In this document: positions 50,325-62,800 of the stretch, piece after piece
How the letters are laid out: each line of letters begins with the position of its first letter
How positions within the stretch are numbered: the first letter of the stretch is position 1
Source of the DNA: Heterodera schachtii
Lineage: Eukaryota; Nematoda; Chromadorea; Rhabditida; Heteroderidae
NCBI GenBank assembly: GCA_023374025.1
Contig: SIJG01000006.1
Location: 3,049,691 to 3,113,690 of the forward strand
Direction of reading: 5' to 3'
Length of the DNA: 64,000 nt
Notes under the pieces: generated by a model
The model's input: the letters and a program-made list of their open reading frames with translations, nothing else
The model's database searches: none
Told to the model about the DNA's origin: nothing
Position numbers and translations under genes: made by a program

Positions 50325-50392
50325 AATGTGGCCTGGTGGCTAAACCTTCTGTCTTTCATTATTTTTAACTTGGGTTCAATTCCCCAAAAGAA
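50325..50392 (+). repeat. tRNA-like sequence (tRNA pseudogene or SINE head)
   Basis: TGGCCTGGTGGC at 50329-50340 resembles a Pol III A box, and GGGTTCAATTCC at 50372-50383 resembles a B box. They are about 32 nt apart, as in tRNAs. The B box sits in a T-arm-like stem-loop (TTGGG TTCAATT CCCCA). No proper acceptor stem or anticodon arm can be drawn, so it is not a functional tRNA. An AT-rich tail follows. Confidence 0.4.
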
Positions 50393-50550
50393 CAGAAATT
50401 TTTTATATTTTATTTAAATTTAATTAATAAAAATATTTTACTTATAAATTATTATTTTTTTAAACAGCATAAAACCACAAATTTAACCAAAACTTTGATC
50501 ATATTTTGACAAATTCTGTTAAGAAATCTCACTCAAAATTTCAAATATTT

Positions 50551-50710
50551 TTCCGACGGCGGCTATCGGCACCGCCGGACCCCGCCCCCGCCCTCAAAGT
50601 TCCAAAAAGTCTTTCCCTTGGAAAACTCCCGGTTGGTCCCGGCTTTTCTCGCGGTCCCGGAAGAAAATAGAGGACCCGGTTTTTGTCAAAATGCCCGGTC
50701 CCGTGTAACT
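50551..50710. repeat. GC-rich patch with CCCGGTCCCGG words, probable transposon remnant
   Basis: This 160-bp island contains GGCGGCTATCGGCACCGCCG and repeated GGTCCCGG and CCCGGTT words. It is sharply bounded by AT-rich DNA. No coding frame or terminal repeats can be set. It lies just downstream of the tRNA-like segment, so the two may belong to one element. Confidence 0.45.
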
Positions 50711-51639
50711 TTAGAATTTAACCTAATAATCTTTAAAAATATGAGCATTTTTGATAATACAAATTCTGAAAAGCACATTGGCTAAAATCACAAGTTTTGA
50801 TCATTTTTTGAATAAAATCTGTTAACAAATCCAAAGTAAAAAATTGAACAAATAATAAAGTTTGTTTGTAAAATAAATATTTATACAAAATTTTTGGAGT
50901 AAAAATTAAGGCTACATCTCAATAAAAAGATAAAATTTAAATACTATAATGAATTTTTGAATTTAAATCAGCAAAGAAAAAAATTTAATTTGCAATAAGA
51001 ATATTTAAAAGGCTTCTTTATACATTCTATAGCATAAAGAAAATATGTAAAGTATTAAAAGGCCATACTCAAATATTTTTAAATCTTGCTTTATTTAAAC
51101 TTGAAAAAGTGCATAAAAAATAACATCCAAATTAAAATATTTTATTGAAAAAATGCATTTTTAAAAACACACTATAAAGGAAATTAATCCATGAAAATTA
51201 ATTTAAAAATATTCTTTTTTAAATATACTTAACTTTCACATGTTCAAAATGCCGTCACTGTCTCACCTCTTAGCAAAAAAGTTAATTTTAAATATCAGAA
51301 TATAAGAAATAAATCAAATATTCAATAATTATACATTTTAAAATCTTAATAGAACAAAGACAATATATGAATTCTAATGGCTGACTGGTGAATAAATCTT
51401 ACTTTGATTGAAATATTTACAACATAAGAATACTAGACGCTTTAATTCTAATAGTCATTAACTCGAACAACTTTTATGCATCTGCTTATCAAGTGAAGCA
51501 AATATTATTTATAAATTCTTTACCTAAATTAAATATTAAGATCTGATAAATACCTTTATATTGCAATTAATGTTAAGAAAGCTCATAATTATTATAGAGG
51601 ATACTAATTAAAAGCTTTCCATTTTCATCTTGTGGCTTA
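50711..51639. other. AT-rich, A-biased DNA
   Basis: No gene is recognised between the GC patch and the helicase pseudogene. Confidence 0.5.
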
Positions 51640-52675
51640 TTGGGAGCAAAAATTTTTATATTATCACGGCTTGTAGACCTTGAAAGCGCTATGTACAACT
51701 GACCGTGGGCAAAAGGTTCTTCCGTAAAATCAATTCCCAAACGAAGCCTTGAGCCTTCACAACCGTCATAGCGAAAGCAAGGCGAATGGGGAATTGCAAT
51801 CTTTCAAAACTTACACCGTCAGCACGTTTGTCTTTATAGGTATGCCGGTTTCGGGGAATCCCAATAATTATACCATTTCCAGAAGATCCGCTACCAATGG
51901 TTTTACATTCAATTAGATTATCAGATAGTTTTTAATAAGAAGACGTGTGCCATTACAAAGCCCTCTTGAAGTGTTTAAATTTACGAGTAAGACGACAATT
52001 GACCCAATTTTAAGGCGGTAACAAATGGGTAGGCATTCTCATTGGATTCAGCTGGTTTAGCTGGGCTACATCAAATTCAGCTGCATTTACCGAAAACGGG
52101 GTTTCATCTGTTGCCTTGTCAACCGAGAAATATTCAATAAAATTTCCAAGCATGGACTGAGAAATTTGGGAATTATTTATGTCAACAATCCTATTTGTAG
52201 TAGCCAAAAGAAGTCGTTTAAGCATTTCGCTACTTGGCGTATTAAATCCTTGATCAAACACCTAACCAATAAGTTCCTCTCGGGAATCGACAAGCATATC
52301 TTTGGGATTGCGACCGTGTTGCCATTTATTCCTCTTCCAACATCGTCAAGCCATTTTAGAAACACAATCTCATTTGGATTAACTCGCATGCTTTGGGTCA
52401 ATTTATATTTTGAAAATATTGCGTAAAGCGGGGAGGACTGTATGCATGCTGCAACTTGGGCTGCACACCCATAAGAATTGATTACGACTGGAAGTGATTG
52501 TTTCCAATCACCGGAGATTATAACACATTTTCCACCATAAGGTAAGTGCCCTTTTGGATGCACAATTGACGACAGAGTTCTCTTTATTTTCACATTTGCA
52601 AAATGTTCAATAAATATTATTAATTCATTCACTGAGTGATCATTCGGAATGCCGTGAAGGAGCAGCGAATAGAGA
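51640..52675 (-). pseudogene. PIF1/Helitron-type DNA helicase, C-terminal part, frameshifted
   Basis: Read on the minus strand, the open part (52632-52177) includes GGKCVIISGDWKQSLPVV, which matches PIF1-family motif III (GGK..v.sGDfrQ.LPVv). It also includes LTQSMRVNPNEIVFLKWL. A shift leads to DEATDKA-type sequence and LNQLNPMRMPTHLLPP, then, after another shift, IGSIVVLLVNLNTSRGLCNG. Then come FPIRLAFAMTVVKAQG and, shifted again, AHGQLYIALSRSTSRDNIKI, the last helicase motif (QLYvAlSR). At least three frame changes and the absent N-terminal half show it is dead. Such helicases are best known from the Rep-Hel protein of Helitrons; the Rep part is not seen here. Free-standing PIF1 is the alternative. 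Confidence 0.85.
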
Positions 52676-55600
52676 GTTTATGTTTTGTATTTTGAGACAA
52701 ATTTTGGCATATTTTATATTTTTAGCTCAAAATATCTTTTTCTTTAAAATCTCAAAAATATAGTGAAGTTTAAAAGATATTTTTTTAATGAAATTTTCAA
52801 GTTTGTTTGAACGTTTCTTAATTCCGATTAATGCATTACTAATTTTTTAGGATTTCTGCTTTCACATTGCACGGTTTTTAGCTTTTTTAATGTTTAGTGT
52901 TTTGTAGTTTTTTCCTTCCTTCCTTCATAGTAAAATTAGTGTTAGACGCGTCCAAATCCAGTTAGTTGCAGGAAATAAATGCTGATAATTTAAATATTTA
53001 ATTAAAAATTCACCAAATAATACCAAAAATAATATGGGAGATTTGGGTTTCAGTGGTGCCGAGAAGCACCGCTAACAAATGTCTAAGAATTTTTTCGTTT
53101 AACCAATTTTAAGAACATTTGACCCAAACTTTCTAGTTATTAGCAAAAGGTCGGGATCCGGTTTTGAAAAGCCCAGCATTCGGACCCTAATACCAGTTTT
53201 TGTTTGTTAAAATAACCTCAATTCATTTACATCGCATTTTTGCACTCTTATTTAGAAGCATTGGCGGAAAAGTCTTATTTTGGGGTAAATTTTTCGATAA
53301 TTTTTGCATTTTCTTAAACCTTTTTATAATACATAATACCAAATATACGTTTGAATACTTTTTGTTTTCTCTTTAGATAAAATGATGTATTGTTTCTCCT
53401 TATTCCTTGATAATATATGAAATGTGAGAAATGAGTTGTTTTTTCAAATTACTTAAATATTAAAGGATTTCACAACATTTTTATGCGTCTTATGCCCAAA
53501 AAATGAAGCTTTTGTATTTTTTTTTGTTCATTTAAAATAAAACGACTTTTTAAAATTTTTACATAAAGGGGCTAGAGCAAGGCAGTTCTGCCCAAAAAAT
53601 AAATATTCAAGCATATTCTATTTTATATAATTTTGGTTTCATTTATAACAAATCGTAAGATACAATAAAAATAAATAAAATATTGATGAGAAATATTTTT
53701 TTATTACATAATATGTAATATTTGATCGAATTTAAATTTTACATATAATCTATATTCTATCATATTTTTGCAGGCACGCATTAAGAATTTATGAATATAT
53801 ACATTTGACTTTTATTGTTATTGTTAATATTCGTTTACTGAACTATTTTGTTAGCTCATTTGTGAATTCGTTTTATAGTGACATTTGGTTTGGTAAAAAG
53901 AAAATATTTTTTAACTTTATATGGTATTTGTTAGTTTCTTTTCAAATTCGTTTTTTTTCTTCCATTCGGCGATATCTTATTGGTATATTGCGCAAATGAG
54001 TATAATTAAGTCATGTTTTTTCAAAATTTAAAAATAGGAAGGTTAACTTTTTATTTAAGATTTTAAGACAAATTATATCAAGACTTAAAATATGGCAAAA
54101 TTATTTTCTATAATGGTAACATTAAGATTAAAGCATGTTTCCGTCAATAAATAATGAGCTCATTAAAACTTGATGCCTCCAGTTTGTGTTCCTGCGCGCC
54201 AACAGTATACTTTTTATGCATTTTAATACACTGATGAATAAGTTTTTTAATGTATTTTTTGCTTAAAAAAATAAATTTTTTCTATTTTATTTTTATTTTC
54301 ATTCTCTTGCTATAAAGTTTGTTTATTCAAAAAAATTTAATTTTTTAACCACAATTATTGAGTTTAACTATTTGTGAGTTGTAGTGAAACCTTTTCTGAT
54401 TATAATTATTTTTTATATTAAAATTTTTAAGATTAATTACTTAATTCTTTGATAGAATGACTTATTAGTTAAAAATAAATTCAATATTTTTATGTTTGAA
54501 AAGGTTTTTGTATTTATATATGAATGTTAGGGTTTCATCAAAAAATAATATTTTATAGTTTTTTGTATTGCATAGTTGTTTAAACATTTGTAATAATTAA
54601 TATTTTATCATTATATTTGAATATATTTTAATTTATTTTTCATTATATATAAATTTCTGACATTTATTTACTTCTCTTGATTTATATAATTTGATTTATT
54701 TTCTATAACTGTACTTAAAATTGTTTTATTTTTCATGCATATAAAATTATTTTTCGTTTTTTGTCGTATTGCATTTACAAGTTTTTTGCAAGTTGATTTG
54801 TATTTTAATTGTTAATAAAATATTTTATTTTTTATTGTTTTTCTTTTGAATTTTACTTTATTTTTGTAAGTATGTATTTCTAATATATGGCAATAAGTGC
54901 TAATTATTAAATTAATTAATTTAAAAAATGTTGCTATTTCCTCATAAATGTGTATTTTTCAATTTTTTAAAAATGAAACAAAATTGATTATAATTTAAAC
55001 AATTAACAAATGTTCGAATTCAATTTTTTGAAGAAATTTTTGTTAAAAAATATGCATCATGGCAGTGATATATTAAATTTAAGTTTTTTAAATATATAAT
55101 TTTCTTATATCATTGAACTTGCTTATATATTTTATTAAACGAAATTTTATTTTTAAATTTAGCAAAAATAAGAATGAATTTTAATGAAGTAGAATTCATG
55201 AAGAACAAAAATTGCGTAGTAAATTTAGTAATTTTCAGAACTCTGGGCTGTTCGTTCTTGACCAATTAGAGTTAAAACTATTGTTTAAAATTATATTTTC
55301 AAGTAAAGGATTAATTAGTAGATATTTGTTGAAATATTTATTATATAGAATAATCATGAATAGCCTCATTTTTTCCCAATCATTCATCTTCTAGCCTAAT
55401 TTAGATTGTTTAAGTATGTTTTATCATATTTGTTAATTTTTATATAAAATTAATATAAATACTTCATTATTTAATTTTGAAAATTAATTTAAAAATTATT
55501 GTGTATGTATTTTTTATTCATAAAAGTGAATTAACGCTAAAATTGAATTTTTAATAATAAAAATATTATAATATTTATAATTAATATAGGCAATGTTAAT

Positions 55601-55830
55601 TTAATGCATTTTTCAATATAATATTGTATTATTTTATCCTTATCATAATTTATTTTTTGCTTAAACATGTGGTTTATTGTTTTATTTATGATAAAATATA
55701 TATTTATAATGAATATTCTTTTGAATATATAATTTTTTAGTCACTTTTATATTATTCATGAGCGATCAGCGATATTCACTTCATAAATAGTAACATCATC
55801 ATTTAAAACTAACTAAAATCTCAATGTAAA
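52676..55830. other. AT-rich, T-biased desert
   Basis: No gene is recognised. A small patch near 53145-53200 (GGTCGGGATCCGG) resembles the other GC patches. Open frames at 53805-53999 and 55212-55394 are AT-driven. Confidence 0.5.
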
Positions 55831-55940
55831 AGAGAGAGGGATGAGAGGAAGAGAGAGAGAGAGAGAGAGAGAGTGAGAAATAGAGAGAAAAGAGAGAGAG
55901 AGAGAGAGAGAAAAAAAGAGAGAGTGAGAGAAAAAAGAGA
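55831..55940. repeat. GA microsatellite
   Basis: This is an interrupted (GA)n tract with short A runs. It is the purine counterpart of the pyrimidine tract at 24-28 kb but only ~110 bp. Confidence 0.9.
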
Positions 55941-58696
55941 TAAAAATTGAGGGAAAAAGGGGTTCCTGACCTTTTAAAACGATCAAATTCGGACAAATCT
56001 GGTATCATTCGTAAGCTCTTGATGAGTTAAGTCTCAAAATTGTGATATGAATTCGAACTGAAGTCATAATCAACAAAAAAGATGATAAATTTTTTAAAGC
56101 AAGAATATAATGATTTACCAAATTCGCATCTCATAAAGAATATTTTAATATGTTTTAAATTTAATACATCGAATGTGAACCTAATCTTAATAATTCTATA
56201 ATTCATTATTAAATTCTACAAAATTAAAGGCAATTAAATTAAGCTGTGTATGTGTACCTTATGCATTATTATTATTTTCCGCATTAAAATATTTAATTTA
56301 TTATAAAGAAATTATTATATAAAAATTAAAAGCGGATAGCAAAATTACATATTTATTGACTAAAAAAATAAAATGAAATTATACAAAATAAATAAAAATT
56401 AAACAAAAAAGGATTTAAAAAATAATAATATAAATATTTTATTAGAACTCAATTATAGAAAATTAAACTATTGTTTTTCGAAGCTAAATTAAACTTTTTA
56501 ACTTATAATCAAAAACACAAGTACTTAAAACTAAACTATTTAAAAAACCTTGAAATTATCCCTCTGCACCAAACAATACTAAAGATCAGACCAAATCATG
56601 AGTGAACAAAAAATAAAAAGGAGGAAAAACGAAAATTAAAAAAAAAATCAAATTATAGCGAAAGAGAGGAATGAATCTAAACGATAAATAAAATCAATAA
56701 AAATATTTAGTTTTTTAGTAATTAAAAGTTACCTTTATAAATTGAAAATATTTAATTAAATTTGTAAGTATACCTTTAAATGAACACAATTCCCGATGGA
56801 ATACTTTGAATTGCCTCGGTAGTATGTCATGTTTTATAAAAATAAAATTAAAAAAATAATTTTATAAAATTATAGCCGTGCCAACAAGAGCCTACCTACC
56901 ATGTGATGTGCCCTACGATGCGCAGAATTTATAAAATTGAATTTATTTTCTTTAATTATAACGGTAAAATAAATTAATCAAAATAAAATTAATCAAAATA
57001 TTAATTTCTTTTCTTTAAAATGATTTAAAGTGTCAAAACCTACATTCTTTTTCAAAAAGTTTTTAATACAAAACCCGAGCATTGTGCAGACTTTTCAGAG
57101 ATTCTGATTCAAAAAATAAAAGTCAAAAATATGAAAATGAATAATTTAAAATAAATTTCCTCAATTGGAATATTGATTAAATAATTAATTTTCTTAATTA
57201 CCAATTATAAAAAATGCTAAATAATTTAAATAAAATATAAATAATAATTCTTTAAAACTCTTATATAAATTACTTTAAAAATAAGCCCTTTTTAAATAAT
57301 CACAATTGATAAATAAGTATATGTATATTAAAAAAAAGAGCTAAAAACATGATTAGACATAATCTGGATTATTATAAAAAAGATATGCTTTACATGCACC
57401 AAACATGTTAAACAAAATAAAAACTGAAATAATAAATAAATGTACAAATTATTTGGAATATGCTCATAAAATTAATGGTAAAGTAAAAATAATAAAAATT
57501 GCATTAAAATAGCGACGAATACAAATGAAAAATAATAAAGAGTTATCTTAAAAACTGTGCCCAAATGTTAAGACGAAATTGGTCATTTTTATGAAATAAA
57601 TTGTTTTTGCTTAAAAATCCATAATAACTCTACTTAAATTAATTGTAATCCACGTGGTACTGCTTGACGCATAAATTGAACCAGAGCCAAAATTTAACCC
57701 TTTCTTAATTAGGTGTATATTAAATATTTACTCAAAGTAATAAAATATTTTCAAATTTAATGTTGATTTCGGATTTTGCAGTGTCGTATTTTCTTAGAGT
57801 TATTATAAAAGGCTTTCATATATTATCAATTGAATATATTTATTAATATATATGTTTTTTTTTACTAATCTTTAATGCATTTTCCTTTTTTTCATCGCCT
57901 AATTGACCTCACAAAAAATCTCAAATTTTTGCAACCAATTCAGCGCTTAAAAAAAGAACATGTATAGAAAAATAATAATAAAAACAAACCTGAAAATAAC
58001 AGTTTTATAAATGAGTTGTATGACATTAGTTGATTATTAAATTTTTTTGTATATTAATCCATTTATGTAAATTAAAATTATAATATTGCTGATTTATTTA
58101 ATGGTATGAAATTTATTCATATTTATTTAAATAAAATTTGCATTTCTTCGCCAATAATTTTGTAACTTTTTTAAATATAAAATTTGAGATGGCATGGAAT
58201 AAAGTTTTTTACATTTTGCTAAAATAGCTGTTTTAAAATACTAAAAACATTTTGAACTTTTAATCTTTTAGAGGTAAATTTTATATTGTGTTAGCTTAAA
58301 TTTATTTTTGTTATTAAAAAAATTTTAAAATTAATCTATCATTTAGATTTGCTTTACTTTGTTTCATAAATTATTGAATACTTGAATTTGGAAAAATTTT
58401 AAGTTTTCTATTGTTAATACAAAGAGTAAATTATATATTTTTTCAAACATAAAAAATTATTACTCAGCATATAAATACAGAAATTTTTTATACTTCCATA
58501 AATTCCTTCAACTTTATTTTAAATCGGTTATTATTTTTATTTCTGTATTTTTTAATTAATTTGTTTAAATTTGTACTAAGAAATATACGTCCTTGAAAAA
58601 GGATTGAAAATAAACTTATTTTGAAATGTCTGTCTACAAATTTGAATAACTCTCTTTCGTTTCAATTTTTATTTTTTAAATTAATATTTAGTCTTC
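55941..58696. other. AT-rich DNA, A-biased then T-biased; one exon-like spot
   Basis: A-biased to ~57.7 kb, then T-biased. At 56790-56935 two short GC-balanced pieces sit around GT/AG signals (…GAATTGCCTCG|GTAGTA and TTATAG|CCGTGCC). They could be exon remnants but give only a short frame. No gene can be supported. Confidence 0.35.
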
Positions 58697-59468
58697 CTTA
58701 TTTTTAGAGATGGGTATTTTGAAAAAAGCCTGGACCTGGACCTGGATTCCATGTTGGACCTGGACCTGGATTCCATGTTGGACCTGGACCTGGATTTCCT
58801 GGACAAAAATCCAGGAAAATCCAGGTCCAGGAAAAATCCAGGCTCCTCAAGACCTGGATCCAGGCCTGGACCTGGATTTTTTGAAATTTGTTTTAAAAAG
58901 CAAAAAAATCTTTGAAAAAATCAATTAATTGCTTGAGAATGTCTAAAAATATTTAATTCTTAATAATAATGTGTTTTTAAATCTTTTATCATTTTTTGAT
59001 AAACTTGAAAAAAAAATCAGTCAATTTTTTCAAAGGGGTTTTAATTTTTTTATATGAATTAATAAGTTTTTCGAAAATTTTTACAACATGTAATCTTGGA
59101 ATTTTTTCATAAAAAAATTTTCTGATTTTTTTAAGTTTATAGGTCAATCGATTTAAACAATTTTGTGGAAAACAGAAGCAATTTGAAAATTTCAGTGCAT
59201 TCAGAATCAAAAAACCAGATTTCTAACATTTTTTTCGGCACATTTTTTTCAAAAAAATTTTTGAAAAAAAATTTATCCAGGAAATCCAGGTTTTTTGTGC
59301 CTGGACCTGGAGCTGGATTTTCAAATTGACCTGGACCTGGATTTCCTGGACAAAAATCCAGGAAAATCCAGGTCCAGGAAAAATCCAGGTTGCCGAAAAA
59401 TGACCTGGACCTGGATACAGGAAAAATCCAGGCCTGGATCCAGGTCCAGGCCGATCTCTACTTATTTT
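58697..59468. mobile_element. Non-autonomous hAT-like element, 756 bp, 8-bp target-site duplication
   Basis: The element spans 58705-59460. It begins TAGAGATGGG and ends CCGATCTCTA (reverse complement TAGAGATCGG), fitting hAT termini of the YARNG type. CTTATTTT occurs directly outside both ends (58697-58704 and 59461-59468), the 8-bp duplication expected of hAT transposases. Both subterminal regions (58728-58880, 59278-59450) are built from CCTGGACCTGGATT words and their reverse complement, giving dense hairpins. The centre is AT-rich. No transposase is present. Open frames at 58710-58928 and 59223-59477 are products of the repeats. Confidence 0.85.
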
Positions 59469-59725
59469 GATAAACAAATCTGATAAACTAATTATCTAAA
59501 AATTAAAAATTTATTTATTGTTATACTCATTTATTTTCTTTTATATTAATTTCACTTTAAAGAGTTTTTTGTCATGCAAAATTTTAAAAAATCTTCAAGT
59601 CATTGGCAGTTGTTTATTTATTTATTTTTATGTTTTTTCTAATTTCTCCTCGATTTTTTCCAAAATATAATAATCAAAAAATTATATTAATCAATGATAT
59701 GTTTTATTTTTATAAAAATTTAATT

Positions 59726-59833
59726 ATGATGGCGCTTCTTTCTCGGCGACGGCCCAATGGTTCGGCGTTGCCTCCGGTTAGTTTTGGCGGAGTCATTAAC
59801 AATCAATTGGCTTTGTTTTTGATTTCAAATTAA
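59726..59833 (+). other. Isolated 35-codon coding-like frame
   Basis: A GC-balanced frame reads MMALLSRRRPNGSALPPVSF and ends at TAA 59831. A GTTAGT donor-like site follows PALPP codons. No partner exon or family is recognised. It could be an orphan exon or a fragment of mobile DNA. Confidence 0.25.
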
Positions 59834-62800
59834 AATAAAAATTAATTAAATAATTTCATATTTTATTACATTTTACTTAATATACAAATGTAAGTGCTTC
59901 ATAAAATTTTATATTTGGAAAAATATTAAAGAATTTATAGAATTTTGATAAATTTAATTACATTTATTTTTTGTTACTAACGCTTTAACTTTTCTTAATT
60001 CTATTAAAATTGGTAAAAAAAAAATTGATGATAATTTTCAACAATTTCATAGAAATATTTTTTATAATTTTTTCCATAACATTATCAAAAAAGATAATTC
60101 ACTTACTTAAATCTTAAATTTTTGTTTGCAAGCCCGAAAACTTTTTGAAACGCAATTATTTTGGTTTCATTAAATTTTTGACTTTTTAAAATCCTTTTAA
60201 ATTAATAAATATAAAAAAAATTGCTTTAGAATATGTTGAAATAAAATTTTATTAATATTGAATTACAGGACATGTTTTAAAATTGATAATTAATGAACTC
60301 AAATTGGTCATTAGTATAAATAAAATAATTCATATTTTTAGTAATTATTTAATAAATTTTAAATGATAAAATGCCAAAAAAGCATTTTAAGTTTGAGTAT
60401 GATAAAATTTGAATCAAATTTGACTACACAGTACACCAAAAAAATATAAAAAAAATATTCCACAAAATTTTAATTATTGAAATGTTTAGCTCTGAATAAA
60501 AAAAATCAAATAAACATAAACATCATAATTTATAATTTTTATTTTAACAAAATCTGTATAAAAATTCACAAATAACAATTGAATTTAATGGTTTATTTTT
60601 TTAAATTAAATTAAAAACAATAAATATGTAATTCATTTAATAAAATAATATAAAACACTTGAATAGTCGATCAAAATTATCAAATAAGGAAAAAATAAGG
60701 CTTTAATTAAAGCCCGGTGATTTTTGGATAATTTGATTGAATTTCAATAAAATACATTTAACATGAAGTTTTGATAAAAAAAATGTTTTCTTTTAATTAA
60801 ATGATAAATATTTTATTAAAAAAAGAATATTACCTAATTAAAAATATTCTTAAACAATTAAAAAACATTTTGTAATAAATTTTGCTAATACACAAATTAA
60901 GAATGAGAAGCAATAAGGAAATAAAAATAATAAATTAATTAATATTAAAATCAAAGTTTTCTATTAACAGGGAACAAAATAAACTTAATTTTAACTGGAG
61001 TACAATAATAACCAACATCTAAAATAAAATAAGAGCAAATGATAAAACAAAAAATTAATATAATTTATTTAAGAATAAATTGATTAATTTCTATCAAATA
61101 CTAATCATTTTATTTAATTTAAGATTATAAATTTAAGTAATTGTAAAGTAGATGAATATAACAAAACTTTACAGAACTACGAGATATATTATACCATTAT
61201 TTTATTGTTGTTTATATAAAGTCATAACAAATTTAAAAATAATAAAAATTCTTAATGAGTAAAAATTATTAATTTGAAAAATTTTACAAAAGAAAGAAAT
61301 TGAAATTTTTTTTACTTAATGTTATCATAAAGAATGTAAACAAAAGTTAGTTTATTTTGTAAAGCGCAGTGTTTCAAAATTGACCAATGTTTACCATTTA
61401 TTTACTTCTTAACGACCAACCCCGTACGCATATTCGACAAATATATAATTGAAAATAGTATCATTGAATTAAATAAAATCAATCTCCAACCGCGGCCAGA
61501 CCTTGGTTCTTTTAATGACCACTTAATTAGCGAAAGGTGATGCAAATTTTAAAAATTGAAAGTTACATAAGCACCCCTTTCATGCCTCCATTTACTTCAT
61601 GAATTAATCGGTTTCCATGGCAAACTTTTCTTAACGAATTAAAATAGTAAAAAGAAACTCAAAACATTAACATTCAAATAATTCAATATTACAAAAGTTT
61701 AAAATTCTAGCTTAAATTATAATTAAGCTAAAAATTATAAAAATAAAAAGGTTAAATAATTTTGATTAAATAAAACTTGTTTGTCCCCAAAAATCAAAAA
61801 TGAATAATTTTAGTTCTTTAATAATTTTAATAAATAAAGGAAAAACTAAATAATTAAATTATTTAACTAAACTCATGTTTCTTTTAGAAATGAAATATAA
61901 AATGCAATTTTAATATATAAAAATTATACGAAAAATGATATAAAAAATGATAGTTTTTCATTAAGTTTAGGAAACGGCAATTTTCTTAAAAGTAAAAAGT
62001 AATTTCACCAAAATACTTTTCAAAATGGCTGCTTTTATTAAAGCAAAAAATTAAATGAAACAATTCAAAAATATTGATAGAACTAAAAAATAATTTAAAT
62101 TGAGGGAAAAAATGAATTGGTTAACCCCTTGATTTATGCGAACACTTCTCAACAAAGCAAAATTATAAACACGAGAAAAATACAAAATAAAAAAGTATAA
62201 TATATATATATATATTATTTTTAGTTAATTAAAAATTAATATGAAATTTTTGTAAAGCAAAAACCAACAAATTTTTTATTTAATATAAATGAAAAAATAT
62301 AAATGAAAATGTAATCAATACACAATTTTAGTTATGGTAATATAAAAATTAGCGATATTTATTCTATACGCACAAAAAGGAATTCATTCAAATTTACATC
62401 GCAAGAAGACTCTAGCTGCCATGAATTAAAGTTTTATTTAAATTTCAATTTAAATCAAAACAAAAATACTTAAATTCAATAAAATAATTAGTATTAAATA
62501 TTTTACAAAAACAATTATAAATTTTTCTTTTAATTGTAATAATAAACAGGGCCCGGATTTACATTATAATAAGAAAAATAAAATCAAAAATAAAAGAAAA
62601 GTTAATTAAAGAAAATATAAGAAACTTACACAAAAAATATAAAGAAAATAGAAATAATAATTTCGTAAAAAAATGATTAACTTTAAATAAATCTCTTTAT
62701 AAATTTTAAATGAATAAAATACTTTTTTATTTTAATTAGTGGCGGCAAACAAACAGCGTTAGAAATTTTGAAATCCAAGAGAAAATTTTTAAATTACCAA

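Noticed and set aside
50325..50392. A functional tRNA gene
   Set aside because: A and B boxes are plausible but acceptor and anticodon stems cannot be paired.
58710..59477. Frames rich in WTWTWIP or PGPGS repeats
   Set aside because: They are by-products of the CCTGGACCTGGATT repeats within the hAT-like element.
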